Positions 7,809 through 14,997 of a stretch of DNA of 64,000 bases are shown here, one piece after another. This DNA comes from an uncultured Gelidibacter sp. (GTDB lineage: Bacteria; Bacteroidota; Bacteroidia; Flavobacteriales; Flavobacteriaceae), in assembly GCF_947500795.1 (NCBI RefSeq), contig NZ_CANMTE010000003.1, positions 62,001 through 126,000 on the forward strand, read 5' to 3'. Numbering within the stretch: the stretch's first letter is position 1; each line of letters begins with the position of its first letter. The notes beneath the pieces are model-generated. The model was not told where the DNA came from, made no database searches, and saw only the letters and a program-made list of their open reading frames with translations. The translations under genes and the position numbers were made by a program.

Positions 7809-8576
7809 TTACAAACTTGCTTGCGCCTGTCCTATGAACACATCAATATTAGATGCTTCAGTAGAATTAGGATAATTTTCTTTTATCGTATTGAAATGAT
7901 CAAGAGCTTTTTCAGTCTTACCTAAAGTCAATGCAACAGTGCCCGCTTTAAACAAATACATTGGCGTTGTGTACTCGTTTTTATTTAAGCTCGCTGCTTT
8001 TTCATAGTAGCTCAATGCATCTTCTGGTTGATTCAATTGAACAAAAGCATCACCGATTCTTCCTTTTGCAATAGGTGCTAATATTTTATCATCACTTGAA
8101 AAATCACCTAAATATTTAACCGTATTTTGGTAGTCATTCAAATTGTAGTAAGCCATTCCAGCGTAGTAGTTAGCCAAGTTAGCAGCAGGTGTACCACCGT
8201 ACTCGTTGATGATATCCAACATACCAAACTTCCCTTCACCTCCGTTTAAAGACAATGTGTATAGAGAATCTTTAGCGTTAGTATCGTTAACTGCTTGTTC
8301 AAAATATTGCTGAGCTTTGAACATTTCGTTCATTGCCTCACTCGCTTTAGGTTCAGCAACAAATTTATTGTAGCCTAAGTACCCTAAAACAACTACAGCG
8401 ATAACCGCTACAGCACCAATAATATATTTTTGGTTTTTTACTGCCCATTCTTCCGTTCTAGAAGCAGACTCATCCAAGGTGTTAAATACTTCTGCTGTTG
8501 TTGAGTCATCCTCTAGAGCTTCAGTTTTTTCAGCTTGTGTTTTTGGTTTGTAACCTCTTTTCTTATAAGTTGCCAT
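7809..8576 (-). CDS. Single-span TPR protein (YfgM-like)
   Basis: A 255-residue protein with a charged cytoplasmic N-terminus, one membrane span (about residues 50-67, GAVAVIAVVVLGYLGY) and a periplasmic part with tetratricopeptide-like repeats. The layout resembles YfgM, a periplasmic chaperone partner of the Sec translocon, but that role is inferred. I start it at the ATG at 8576 (MATYKKRGYKP) rather than at 8600, because the -7 box at 8598-8605 would place the transcript start between them. Cotranscribed with ribH. Confidence 0.85.
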   Translation of the reverse strand: MATYKKRGYKPKTQAEKTEALEDDSTTAEVFNTLDESASRTEEWAVKNQKYIIGAVAVIAVVVLGYLGYNKFVAEPKASEAMNEMFKAQQYFEQAVNDTNAKDSLYTLSLNGGEGKFGMLDIINEYGGTPAANLANYYAGMAYYNLNDYQNTVKYLGDFSSDDKILAPIAKGRIGDAFVQLNQPEDALSYYEKAASLNKNEYTTPMYLFKAGTVALTLGKTEKALDHFNTIKENYPNSTEASNIDVFIGQAQASL

Positions 8577-8597
8577 ATCATTGTAATTTGTGCGCCG

Positions 8598-8605
8598 CAA
8601 AATTA
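8598..8605 (-). promoter_or_regulatory. Promoter -7 box (TAATTTTG) for TPR-ribH
   Basis: TAnnTTTG match on the minus strand about 20 bases before the ATG at 8576. It rules out the longer reading frame beginning at 8600. Confidence 0.6.
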
Positions 8606-8710
8606 TAATATTTATTGGTATATAAAAGGTAAATTATTTGTTATTTTTCAATAATTTGCACATCCTTTCGCACAGTTGATTAAAATCTTATTTAAAAGCG
8701 AAAATTTCAC

Positions 8711-9790
8711 ATGGTTTTAAACTCACTTTCCTTACTGAATTACAAGAATTTTGACAGTCAAGACTTCACTTTTGATAAGAAAATCAATTGTTTTGTGGGG
8801 GCCAATGGAATCGGAAAAACGAATGTCTTGGATGCCATTTATAACCTCTCTTTTGGGAAAAGTTATTTCAATCCTATCGCTTCACAAAATATTCGTCATG
8901 GAGAAGAATTCTTTGTGGTAGAAGGCCTTTTCGAGAAAGATGAGCGTGAAGAAAAAATCATTGTATCGCTTAAAAAAGGTCAGAAAAAGATGATCAAGCG
9001 CAATGGAAAGGCGTATGAAAAATTCAGCGATCATATTGGCTTTATTCCCTTAGTGATTATTTCGCCAGCCGATAGAGATTTAATTATTGAAGGCAGTGAA
9101 ACGAGACGTAAATTTATTGACAGTGTTATCTCACAAAGTGATAAAAATTACCTCAACCAACTCATTAATTACAACAAAATACTTCAGCAGCGTAATGCGC
9201 TTTTAAAGTATTTCGCATTAAATAACACTTTTAACGCGCAAACATTGGAAGTTTATAACGACCAATTGCATGATTATGGTTCTGAAATTTTCACCATAAG
9301 AAAAGCATTCTTGGAAACGTTTATTCCGATTTTTAAGGAACGCTATAACGCCATTAGTAACAAACAGGAACCAGTGAATTTAAGCTATAAAAGTGATTTG
9401 TTTGAAGCCGATTTAAATTCACTTTTAAAAAACAATATTAATAAAGACAAAGCGCTTCACTATACATCTGTAGGCATTCATAAAGACGATTTGAATTTTG
9501 AAATCGACGGGTTTCCTATTAAAAAATTCGGGAGTCAAGGACAGCAAAAATCGTTTTTGATCGCTTTAAAATTAGCACAATTTGATTTTATAAAAGAGCA
9601 AAGTGGCGTCTCTCCTATTTTATTATTAGATGATATTTTCGATAAATTAGATGAAAATCGAGTGGCGCAAATTATCGAATTGGTGGATAATGAAAATTTT
9701 GGACAGCTTTTTATCAGTGACACACATGCTGACCGTACCGAAAACATCATCAAACAAGTTCATCAATCGTATAAAATGTTTAAACTTTAA
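8711..9790 (+). CDS. recF: DNA replication and repair protein RecF
   Basis: SMC-like ATPase that loads RecA at gaps in single-stranded DNA together with RecO and RecR. At 359 residues it has family length. Walker A is GANGIGKT (30-37), the ABC signature is FGSQGQQKS, and Walker B is [13 protein letters not shown], followed by the FISDTHADR segment. Divergent from the TPR-ribH unit. Here recF is away from dnaA/dnaN and stands next to a lipoprotein and a DUF721 gene. Confidence 0.96.
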   Translation: MVLNSLSLLNYKNFDSQDFTFDKKINCFVGANGIGKTNVLDAIYNLSFGKSYFNPIASQNIRHGEEFFVVEGLFEKDEREEKIIVSLKKGQKKMIKRNGKAYEKFSDHIGFIPLVIISPADRDLIIEGSETRRKFIDSVISQSDKNYLNQLINYNKILQQRNALLKYFALNNTFNAQTLEVYNDQLHDYGSEIFTIRKAFLETFIPIFKERYNAISNKQEPVNLSYKSDLFEADLNSLLKNNINKDKALHYTSVGIHKDDLNFEIDGFPIKKFGSQGQQKSFLIALKLAQFDFIKEQSGVSPILLLDDIFDKLDENRVAQIIELVDNENFGQLFISDTHADRTENIIKQVHQSYKMFKL

Positions 9791-9827
9791 ACTAAAATAT
9801 ACTCGTATCACTATTTAATAATTCAAA

Positions 9828-10247
9828 ATGAAAAAATTATTAGTTTACAGCATCTTCTTCTTAGTAATGGCATGTGGCAAAAATCCGGAAAGTTTCATCC
9901 CGCATTTAAATGGGTATTGGGAAATTGACGAAGTGACCTTGCCAGATGGCTCTAAACGTGACTACACTTATAATGATACTGTCGATTATTTAAGCGTAAC
10001 GGACAGTTTAACTGGGTTCAGAAAAAAGATGAAACCAAGTTTTGACGGCACCTATACAACCTCTGATGACGCCGAAAGTTTAAAACTGAAAATAGAAAAC
10101 GATAGTCTCAACGTCTATTACACCACACCATACGCACAATGGAAGGAAACGGTTTTAAATGCGACGGAAGATGCACTTTTGATTGTAAACGAGCAAAATG
10201 TAAGGTATCTTTACAAGCGCTTTGAACCTATAACAGTTGAGAAATAG
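9828..10247 (+). CDS. Small lipoprotein, lipocalin-like
   Basis: A 139-residue protein with a lipoprotein signal peptide (lipobox LVMAC, Cys16). The mature part has a WxIDEVTLPDGS start and alternating beta-strand pattern typical of small lipocalin-like lipoproteins of Bacteroidota. Probably attached to the inner or outer membrane. It sits between recF and DUF721, 37 bp after recF. The function is unknown and the fold is inferred from pattern only. Confidence 0.7.
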   Translation: MKKLLVYSIFFLVMACGKNPESFIPHLNGYWEIDEVTLPDGSKRDYTYNDTVDYLSVTDSLTGFRKKMKPSFDGTYTTSDDAESLKLKIENDSLNVYYTTPYAQWKETVLNATEDALLIVNEQNVRYLYKRFEPITVEK

Positions 10248-10321
10248 GTTGTTAAACTATTTTCTAAAAATCAGAGCTTTTCATTTATCAAAACTACTAA
10301 TAGCAACTAAAACAATTCCCA

Positions 10322-10618
10322 ATGGCAAAACGCACTAAAGACAATCTTTCGATTAGCGAGCTTCTTCAAGAATTTGTGGACACCAATAAACTACAAACAG
10401 GACTGGACAAGGTGAACGTGAGAGATGCTTGGGCGAAAATGATGGGCAATGGAGTCAACAACTACACCACAGCTATTCAGTTGGAACGAGACACACTTTA
10501 TGTACAATTAAGTTCGAGTGTGTTACGCGAAGAATTGAGTTATGGGAAGGAGAAAATTATTACCATGCTCAACGAATCTTTAGGCAAGGACATTATCAAA
10601 AAATTGGTATTGCGTTAA
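10322..10618 (+). CDS. DUF721 domain protein
   Basis: A 98-residue cytoplasmic protein matching the DUF721 (DciA-like) domain: an N-terminal ISELLQEF helix, then VNVRDAWAKMMG and the late LYVQLSSSVLREELSYGKEKI segment. Distant relatives (DciA) load the replicative helicase, and the nearby recF fits a DNA-related role, but this short form has not to my knowledge been assigned. A second frame overlapping it (10429-10644) is a shadow. Confidence 0.85.
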   Translation: MAKRTKDNLSISELLQEFVDTNKLQTGLDKVNVRDAWAKMMGNGVNNYTTAIQLERDTLYVQLSSSVLREELSYGKEKIITMLNESLGKDIIKKLVLR

Positions 10619-10839
10619 TTTTGATGCCGATTCCTGGTTTTTAGGGTGTCATTTAAGAAAGCACACTCAGAAAATCAAACCACTTTTTTCACTGTCTTTC
10701 GTTCCGATATTTTAATTTCCAATCTAAAATTTAATTACACCACTTCTCTACCGTAATTGAAAACCCTCAATAAAATGGCATAATTCGGTCATTTAAAAAT
10801 AATTATGGCCCAAAAAGCACTTTGTATCCTTTTTGGCAT

Positions 10840-10847
10840 TATCTTTG
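10840..10847 (+). promoter_or_regulatory. Promoter -7 box (TATCTTTG) of the cold-shock gene
   Basis: Exact TAnnTTTG match 36 bases ahead of the ATG at 10883. It predicts a 5' UTR of about 30 AT-rich bases and shows that the in-frame ATG at 10805 lies upstream of the transcript start. Confidence 0.65.
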
Positions 10848-10882
10848 ACTTATTATTTACAATTAATTTAATATTTATTACA

Positions 10883-11074
10883 ATGAGTAGAGGAACAGTA
10901 AAATTTTTCAACGATGCTAAAGGCTTCGGTTTTATCGTAGAAGAAGGAAACAACAAAGAACATTTTGTTCACATTTCAGGATTAATCGACGAAATTCGTG
11001 AAGGCGATGAAGTTGAATTCGATCTTACAGAAGGAAAAAAAGGATTAAACGCAGTTAACGTAAAAGTTATCTAA
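10883..11074 (+). CDS. Cold-shock domain protein
   Basis: A 63-residue single-stranded nucleic-acid-binding OB-fold protein (RNA chaperone). The two RNA-binding motifs are visible: KGFGFI (RNP1) and HFVHIS (RNP2), after the GTVKFFNDA start. An upstream in-frame ATG would add 26 hydrophobic residues; I reject it because cold-shock proteins begin at MSRGTVKFF and the promoter box lies inside that extension. A strong terminator follows 22 bases after the stop. Confidence 0.96.
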   Translation: MSRGTVKFFNDAKGFGFIVEEGNNKEHFVHISGLIDEIREGDEVEFDLTEGKKGLNAVNVKVI

Positions 11075-11096
11075 TATATAAGCTTTTTTAAATGTT

Positions 11097-11127
11097 AAAG
11101 GCCCGCAACACTGTTGCGGGCCTTTTT
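11097..11127 (+). terminator. Rho-independent terminator of the cold-shock gene
   Basis: Perfect GC-rich stem (AAAGGCCCGCAAC against GTTGCGGGCCTTT) with a three-base loop followed by T residues. Confidence 0.93.
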
Positions 11128-11141
11128 GCTTTCAATGCTAT

Positions 11142-11183
11142 ACAAAAAAAAGCTTGGAACAATGTCCCAAGCTTTTTTTGTAT
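11142..11183 (-). terminator. Bidirectional terminator, mainly for ndk
   Basis: Inverted repeat CAAAAAAAAGCTTGG ... CCAAGCTTTTTTTG with an eight-base loop. T-runs on both strands let it end ndk on the minus strand and back up the cold-shock terminator on the plus strand. Confidence 0.9.
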
Positions 11184-11200
11184 GTAAAACGTTTTAAACC

Positions 11201-11620
11201 TTAAAACATTTCTCTTCCTGAAAAATGGAAAGCGCTTTCAATAGCTGCATTCTCATCACTATCACTTCCGTGAACAGCATTTTCACCAATAGAAGCTGCA
11301 TAAAGTTTACGGATTGTTCCTTCAGCTGCATCAGCAGGATTGGTTGCACCAATTAAAGTTCTGAAATCTTCAACCGCATTTTCTTTTTCTAAAACGGCAG
11401 CCACAATAGGACCACGCGTCATATATTCTACCAATTCGCCGTAGAAAGGTCTTTCGCTGTGTACAGCATAAAAAGCCTTTGCATCAGCAGTGGTCATGTG
11501 TGTTAATTTTAATGCTACAATTCTAAAGCCTGAAGCACTGATTTTTTCTAAGATAGCACCGATGTGTCCTTTTTCGACTGCATCTGGCTTAAGCATTGTA
11601 AATGTTCTGTTAGTTGCCAT
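11201..11620 (-). CDS. ndk: Nucleoside diphosphate kinase
   Basis: Transfers the gamma phosphate of ATP to nucleoside diphosphates through a phospho-histidine. At 139 residues it is family length. The active-site segment [12 protein letters not shown] holds the catalytic His, and the N-terminal [13 protein letters not shown] and [11 protein letters not shown] segments bind nucleotide. Single-gene unit with its own promoter box (11712-11719) and terminator (11142-11183). Confidence 0.98.
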   Translation of the reverse strand: MATNRTFTMLKPDAVEKGHIGAILEKISASGFRIVALKLTHMTTADAKAFYAVHSERPFYGELVEYMTRGPIVAAVLEKENAVEDFRTLIGATNPADAAEGTIRKLYAASIGENAVHGSDSDENAAIESAFHFSGREMF

Positions 11621-11711
11621 ATTTGTAATTTAATTAATTTTAGAGGGTGGACTCGCATAAAACAAGCCCTTTAAGTGATTTACATTTTGTAAACCACTGA
11701 TAAATTTCGTG

Positions 11712-11719
11712 CAAAAGTA
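11712..11719 (-). promoter_or_regulatory. Promoter -7 box (TACTTTTG) of ndk
   Basis: TAnnTTTG match on the minus strand. It predicts an 85-90 base 5' UTR before the ndk ATG at 11620, long for this window. Confidence 0.5.
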
Positions 11720-11763
11720 CGGCATTTATCACTAAAAACCATATTATGGATATTAAAAAATTG

Positions 11764-11771
11764 TATCTTCG
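11764..11771 (+). promoter_or_regulatory. Promoter -7 box (TATCTTCG), almost leaderless
   Basis: One mismatch from TAnnTTTG. Its last base is six bases before the ATG at 11778, so the mRNA should start within a few bases of the start codon. Confidence 0.45.
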
Positions 11772-11777
11772 CAAGCT

Positions 11778-12794
11778 ATGACTGAACACGATATTAAAGC
11801 AATTAAGTCGCTATTATTGGCGCCAAAACACATCGTAATTGTTCCACATAAAAACCCAGATGGAGACGCCATGGGTTCTACTTTGGGGCTTTACCACTTC
11901 CTTACAAAGAACAATCATAAAGCAACAGTGATTGCTCCCAATGATTATCCTGATTTTTTAAAATGGTTACCAGGACATGAACATGTTATCATTCATGAAT
12001 CTGACAAAATAAATGCTGAGGCCTTAATTGAACAAGCCGACATCATTTTTACACTCGATTTCAATGCGTTCCATCGCTCAGGACAGATGGAACAGCACTT
12101 AGAAAATTCTAAAGCATTAAAAATCATGATCGACCATCACCAACAACCAGATGGTTACGCAACATATATGTATAGTGATGTTACCATGAGCTCAACCTGT
12201 GAAATGGTGTATCATTTTATTAATAAGCTTGACGCTGGGGAGGACATTGATACGAACATTGCCACATGTCTTTATGCAGGTATATTAACTGACACAGGCT
12301 CTTTCAGGTTTCCTTCATCTACAAGTACAACACATATTGTAGCAGCTGATTTGATTGACAAAGGCGCGGATCACTCAGAAATCTATAACGCGATATACGA
12401 CACCAACAGTTTTGAACGTTTGCAACTATTGGGAGTCGCTCTTAAAAATTTAAAGATCCTGCCTGAATATAGAACAGCCTATATTACATTGACTCAAGAA
12501 GAGTTGAATGCTGCAAATTTCAGAAAAGGCGATACTGAAGGTTTTGTCAATTATGGCTTATCTATTAAAGATATTGTTTTTGCTGCCATTTTTATTGAGC
12601 ATAAACAAGAGGGAATTATAAAAATTTCTTTACGTAGCAAAGGTGATTTTTCCGTTAATGAATTCTCTCGCGAGAACTTTGGCGGCGGTGGTCACACCAA
12701 TGCAGCAGGAGGCAAAAGCGACCTTGGTTTAAATGAAACTGTTGAAAAATTTATTAGTATATTGCCTAGGTATAAACACAACTTAAATTTATGA
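11778..12794 (+). CDS. DHH/DHHA1 phosphoesterase (NrnA-like)
   Basis: A 338-residue cytoplasmic phosphoesterase of the bifunctional oligoribonuclease/pAp-phosphatase type: it degrades nanoRNA and 3'-phosphoadenosine 5'-phosphate. Manganese-binding motifs are H24-x3-D28-x-D30 (HKNPDGD) and the signature D119-H120-H121. The C-terminal DHHA1 domain carries GGGGHTNAAGG near residue 310. It overlaps gldI by four bases (ATGA), so the two are coupled. The substrate is assigned by family only. Confidence 0.9.
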   Translation: MTEHDIKAIKSLLLAPKHIVIVPHKNPDGDAMGSTLGLYHFLTKNNHKATVIAPNDYPDFLKWLPGHEHVIIHESDKINAEALIEQADIIFTLDFNAFHRSGQMEQHLENSKALKIMIDHHQQPDGYATYMYSDVTMSSTCEMVYHFINKLDAGEDIDTNIATCLYAGILTDTGSFRFPSSTSTTHIVAADLIDKGADHSEIYNAIYDTNSFERLQLLGVALKNLKILPEYRTAYITLTQEELNAANFRKGDTEGFVNYGLSIKDIVFAAIFIEHKQEGIIKISLRSKGDFSVNEFSRENFGGGGHTNAAGGKSDLGLNETVEKFISILPRYKHNLNL

Positions 12795-13339
12795 TAAGAG
12801 CTATTCTTCTCATTTTCACTTTAGCGCTCAGCATCAGTAGCTGCAAGTCTCCTGAAGCTAGAAAACCAATATCTCAAAAAACTGGTTCTTTTATAAAAAT
12901 ATCGGCAGAGCGTAATAAGAAACTAAACGCAGAAGAGACTGCGAAGATTGAAAGCATCATCGCATCAGATACTACTAAAACTTATATAGCTTCAGAAAGC
13001 GGCTTTTGGTATTATTACAATACAAAAGTAGAAAAAGACACCATCACTCCTTCGTTTGGAGACATCGTTAACTTTGATTATGATGTGAAAGATTTTAATG
13101 GTAATGATATTTATTCTGATGAAGACATCCATCCTCGTGATTATGCGATGGATCAGGAAGAGCTATTTACAGGACTTCGAGAAGGTTTAAAACTCATGAA
13201 ACCAGGTGAAACTGTCACCTTTTTATTTCCTTCTCAAAAAGCTTACGGTTACTACGGTGACAAGAACAAAATTGGCACAAACACTCCCGTGATATGCGAA
13301 GTGACCGTAAATTCAATAATTCAAAACCAAAACGATTAA
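12791..13339 (+). CDS. gldI: Gliding motility lipoprotein GldI, FKBP-type prolyl isomerase
   Basis: A 182-residue lipoprotein (signal ends LSISSC, Cys18) with one FKBP-type peptidyl-prolyl isomerase domain, residues about 80-178: FGDIVNFDYDVKDFNG, then GLREGLKLMKPGETVTFLFPSQKAYGY. In Flavobacterium johnsoniae GldI is needed for gliding and is thought to help fold envelope components of the motility/T9SS machinery. It follows the DHH gene by overlap and precedes another prolyl isomerase by three bases, forming a small folding operon. Its presence agrees with the T9SS adhesin at 14998-25161. Confidence 0.9.
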   Translation: MIRAILLIFTLALSISSCKSPEARKPISQKTGSFIKISAERNKKLNAEETAKIESIIASDTTKTYIASESGFWYYYNTKVEKDTITPSFGDIVNFDYDVKDFNGNDIYSDEDIHPRDYAMDQEELFTGLREGLKLMKPGETVTFLFPSQKAYGYYGDKNKIGTNTPVICEVTVNSIIQNQND

Positions 13340-13342
13340 ACT

Positions 13343-14503
13343 ATGCGATTGATTAGAAAGGCTTTTGGCCTGTTAGTAGTAATGCTCCTTGTTACGGCAA
13401 CGGCTTGTAAGGACAAATATCCAGATTTAGAAGATGGATTGTACACTGAAATTATCACCAATAAAGGGACTATGGTGCTCCGTTTAGAATACCAAAAAGC
13501 ACCTGTAACGGTAGCTAACTTCATCTCTTTGGCTGAAGGCACCAACACGCTTGTAGACAGTGCTTATATTGGCAAAAAATATTTTGATGGCTTGACTTTT
13601 CACAGAATTATTGACGAATTTATGATTCAAGGTGGTGACCCAACTGGAACAGGAAGTGGTAGCCCAGGCTATAAATTCAACAATGAAATTTCTGAAGATC
13701 TTAAGCATGACAGAGTTGGTACATTATCTATGGCTAACTCAGGTCCGAACACTAATGGAAGCCAATTTTTCATTACAGAAGGTGCTACACCTAACTTAGA
13801 TGGAGGATACAATGTTTTTGGATACTTGGTTTTAGGAGAAGATGTTTTACACACGCTAGCAGGAGTTGAAACTGGCCCTGGAGACAGACCGGTAGACCCT
13901 GTTGTTATGGAAGAAGTAAACATTATCCGCAAAGGAAAAGATGCTAAAAGCTTTGATGCACCAGTAGTATTTAAAGAGCATTTTGCTAAAGCTGAAGAGG
14001 AAGAAAAAGAACGTCTTGCTAAAGCTGAAGCTGCTCAGAAAGAAAGAGAAGAAAAATCTGCTAGCGCTGCTGCAGACATGAAACCTGCTTTAGATACATA
14101 TGAAGGCAAGTCAAAAACTTTGGCTTCTGGTTTAAAAATGTACAATATTACCAAAGGTACCGGAGAGAAACCAAAAGCTGGCGATACTGCACAATTGTAT
14201 TATGAGGGTTACTTTACAGACGGACGCTTGTTTGACAGTAACGTAAAAAGTGTTGAAGAAAACTACGGCATGTATAATGAGCAAAAAGACGAAGAGCAGA
14301 TGTACAACCCAATGCCAACCAAGATTGGTCCAGACGCTCCAATGATTGCTGGCTTTAAAGAGGCGGCGGCACAAATGCGTGTAGGCGATAAATCATATTT
14401 CTTTTTACCATCTCATTTGGCTTATGGAGAGCGCGGTAACCGTATTATTCCTCCAGGAACCGACTTGATCTTTATCATTGAAATGGTAGGCATCGAAAAA
14501 TAG
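13343..14503 (+). CDS. Lipoprotein with fused cyclophilin and FKBP prolyl-isomerase domains
   Basis: A 386-residue lipoprotein (lipobox ending TATAC, Cys22). Residues about 33-197 are a cyclophilin domain (FHRIIDEFMIQGGDPTGTG, GPNTNGSQFFIT). An Ala/Glu/Lys-rich probable coiled coil spans about 208-250. Residues about 257-386 are an FKBP domain (FTDGRLFDSN, AYGERGNRIIPPGTDLIF). The FKBP part has a long insert after FDSN. Having both unrelated isomerase folds in one chain is unusual; such dual immunophilins are known in a few bacteria and protists. Cotranscribed with gldI; presumably a periplasmic folding catalyst. Confidence 0.92.
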   Translation: MRLIRKAFGLLVVMLLVTATACKDKYPDLEDGLYTEIITNKGTMVLRLEYQKAPVTVANFISLAEGTNTLVDSAYIGKKYFDGLTFHRIIDEFMIQGGDPTGTGSGSPGYKFNNEISEDLKHDRVGTLSMANSGPNTNGSQFFITEGATPNLDGGYNVFGYLVLGEDVLHTLAGVETGPGDRPVDPVVMEEVNIIRKGKDAKSFDAPVVFKEHFAKAEEEEKERLAKAEAAQKEREEKSASAAADMKPALDTYEGKSKTLASGLKMYNITKGTGEKPKAGDTAQLYYEGYFTDGRLFDSNVKSVEENYGMYNEQKDEEQMYNPMPTKIGPDAPMIAGFKEAAAQMRVGDKSYFFLPSHLAYGERGNRIIPPGTDLIFIIEMVGIEK

Positions 14504-14568
14504 TCTAAATATATATTATGAGTCTATTTTAAGGTCCAAGCGAATTTAAAATAGCCTATTTTAACATC

Positions 14569-14601
14569 AAACCGCCCTGAATATTCAGGGCGGTTTTTTT
14601 A
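14569..14601 (+). terminator. Rho-independent terminator of the gldI operon
   Basis: Perfect stem AAACCGCCCTGA / TCAGGGCGGTTT around an ATAT loop, followed by a T run. Confidence 0.95.
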
Positions 14602-14623
14602 TGTCTTATTAAAGGAACCACTT

Positions 14624-14742
14624 CTTACTTCTTACTTCTCACTCCTTACTTCTCTCTTTTCTATCCTCTATCCTCTATTCTCTATTCTAACTTCCAACTC
14701 CCCTCTTCCAACTCCCAATTCCCCTCTTCCAACCTCACAACG
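14624..14742. repeat. Degenerate pyrimidine-rich heptamer array
   Basis: About seventeen consecutive 7-bp units. The sequence drifts from CTTACTT through CTCTATC/CTCTATT to CCAACTC/CCCTCTT while the 7-bp phase never slips. It lies between the gldI-operon terminator and a REP-like palindrome, in the convergent gap before the giant adhesin gene. Different in unit from the ACTGNNN arrays but the same in period. Confidence 0.88.
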
Positions 14743-14755
14743 CACCACTCCCATA

Positions 14756-14790
14756 CGTCATTGCGAGGAGCGTAGCGACGTGGCAATCTG
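14756..14790. repeat. REP-like interspersed palindromic element
   Basis: Contains the core GAGGAGCGTAGCGACG bracketed by the inverted ends ATTGC (14760-14764) and GCAAT (14783-14787). I recall very similar CGTCATTGCGAGG...GGCAATCTG elements dispersed between genes in many Bacteroidota genomes. Only one copy is seen here. No transposase gene is nearby. Confidence 0.6.
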
Positions 14791-14924
14791 TCGATATGCT
14801 ATTGAATGTTGACTATACGATCCCTGCACAAGCAATAGTAATACTCCAATTCTATCATTCATTAATTATAATCCTACCACGGTGTACACCTTTACCAGAG
14901 AAAATCCATCAATTCTCCACCAAT

Positions 14925-14963
14925 AAAAAAACCGTTCCTATCCCTACGATAGAAACGGTTTTT
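14925..14963 (-). terminator. Terminator of the giant adhesin gene
   Basis: Inverted repeat AAAAACCGTT ... AACGGTTTTT with an inner CTAT/ATAG pair, about 35 bases past the stop codon. T-runs flank both sides, so it may work in both directions. Confidence 0.88.
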
Positions 14964-14997
14964 ACGCATTATAAATAGCGTCTATGAGATCGTCATA

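Noticed and set aside
7319-8710. FMN riboswitch ahead of ribH
   Set aside because: ribH is second in its operon, with a four-base gap, and the region ahead of the first gene is too short and AT-rich to hold the conserved RFN fold.
10429-10644. 71-codon frame overlapping the DUF721 gene
   Set aside because: Shadow in another frame; the DUF721 frame has the recognisable domain.
10805-10882. N-terminal extension of the cold-shock protein
   Set aside because: The -7 box lies inside it and cold-shock proteins start at the MSRGTVKFF segment.
14796-14978. 60-codon plus-strand frame in the convergent gap
   Set aside because: It runs through the adhesin terminator hairpin and begins right after a REP-like element; it has no promoter and no protein-like composition.
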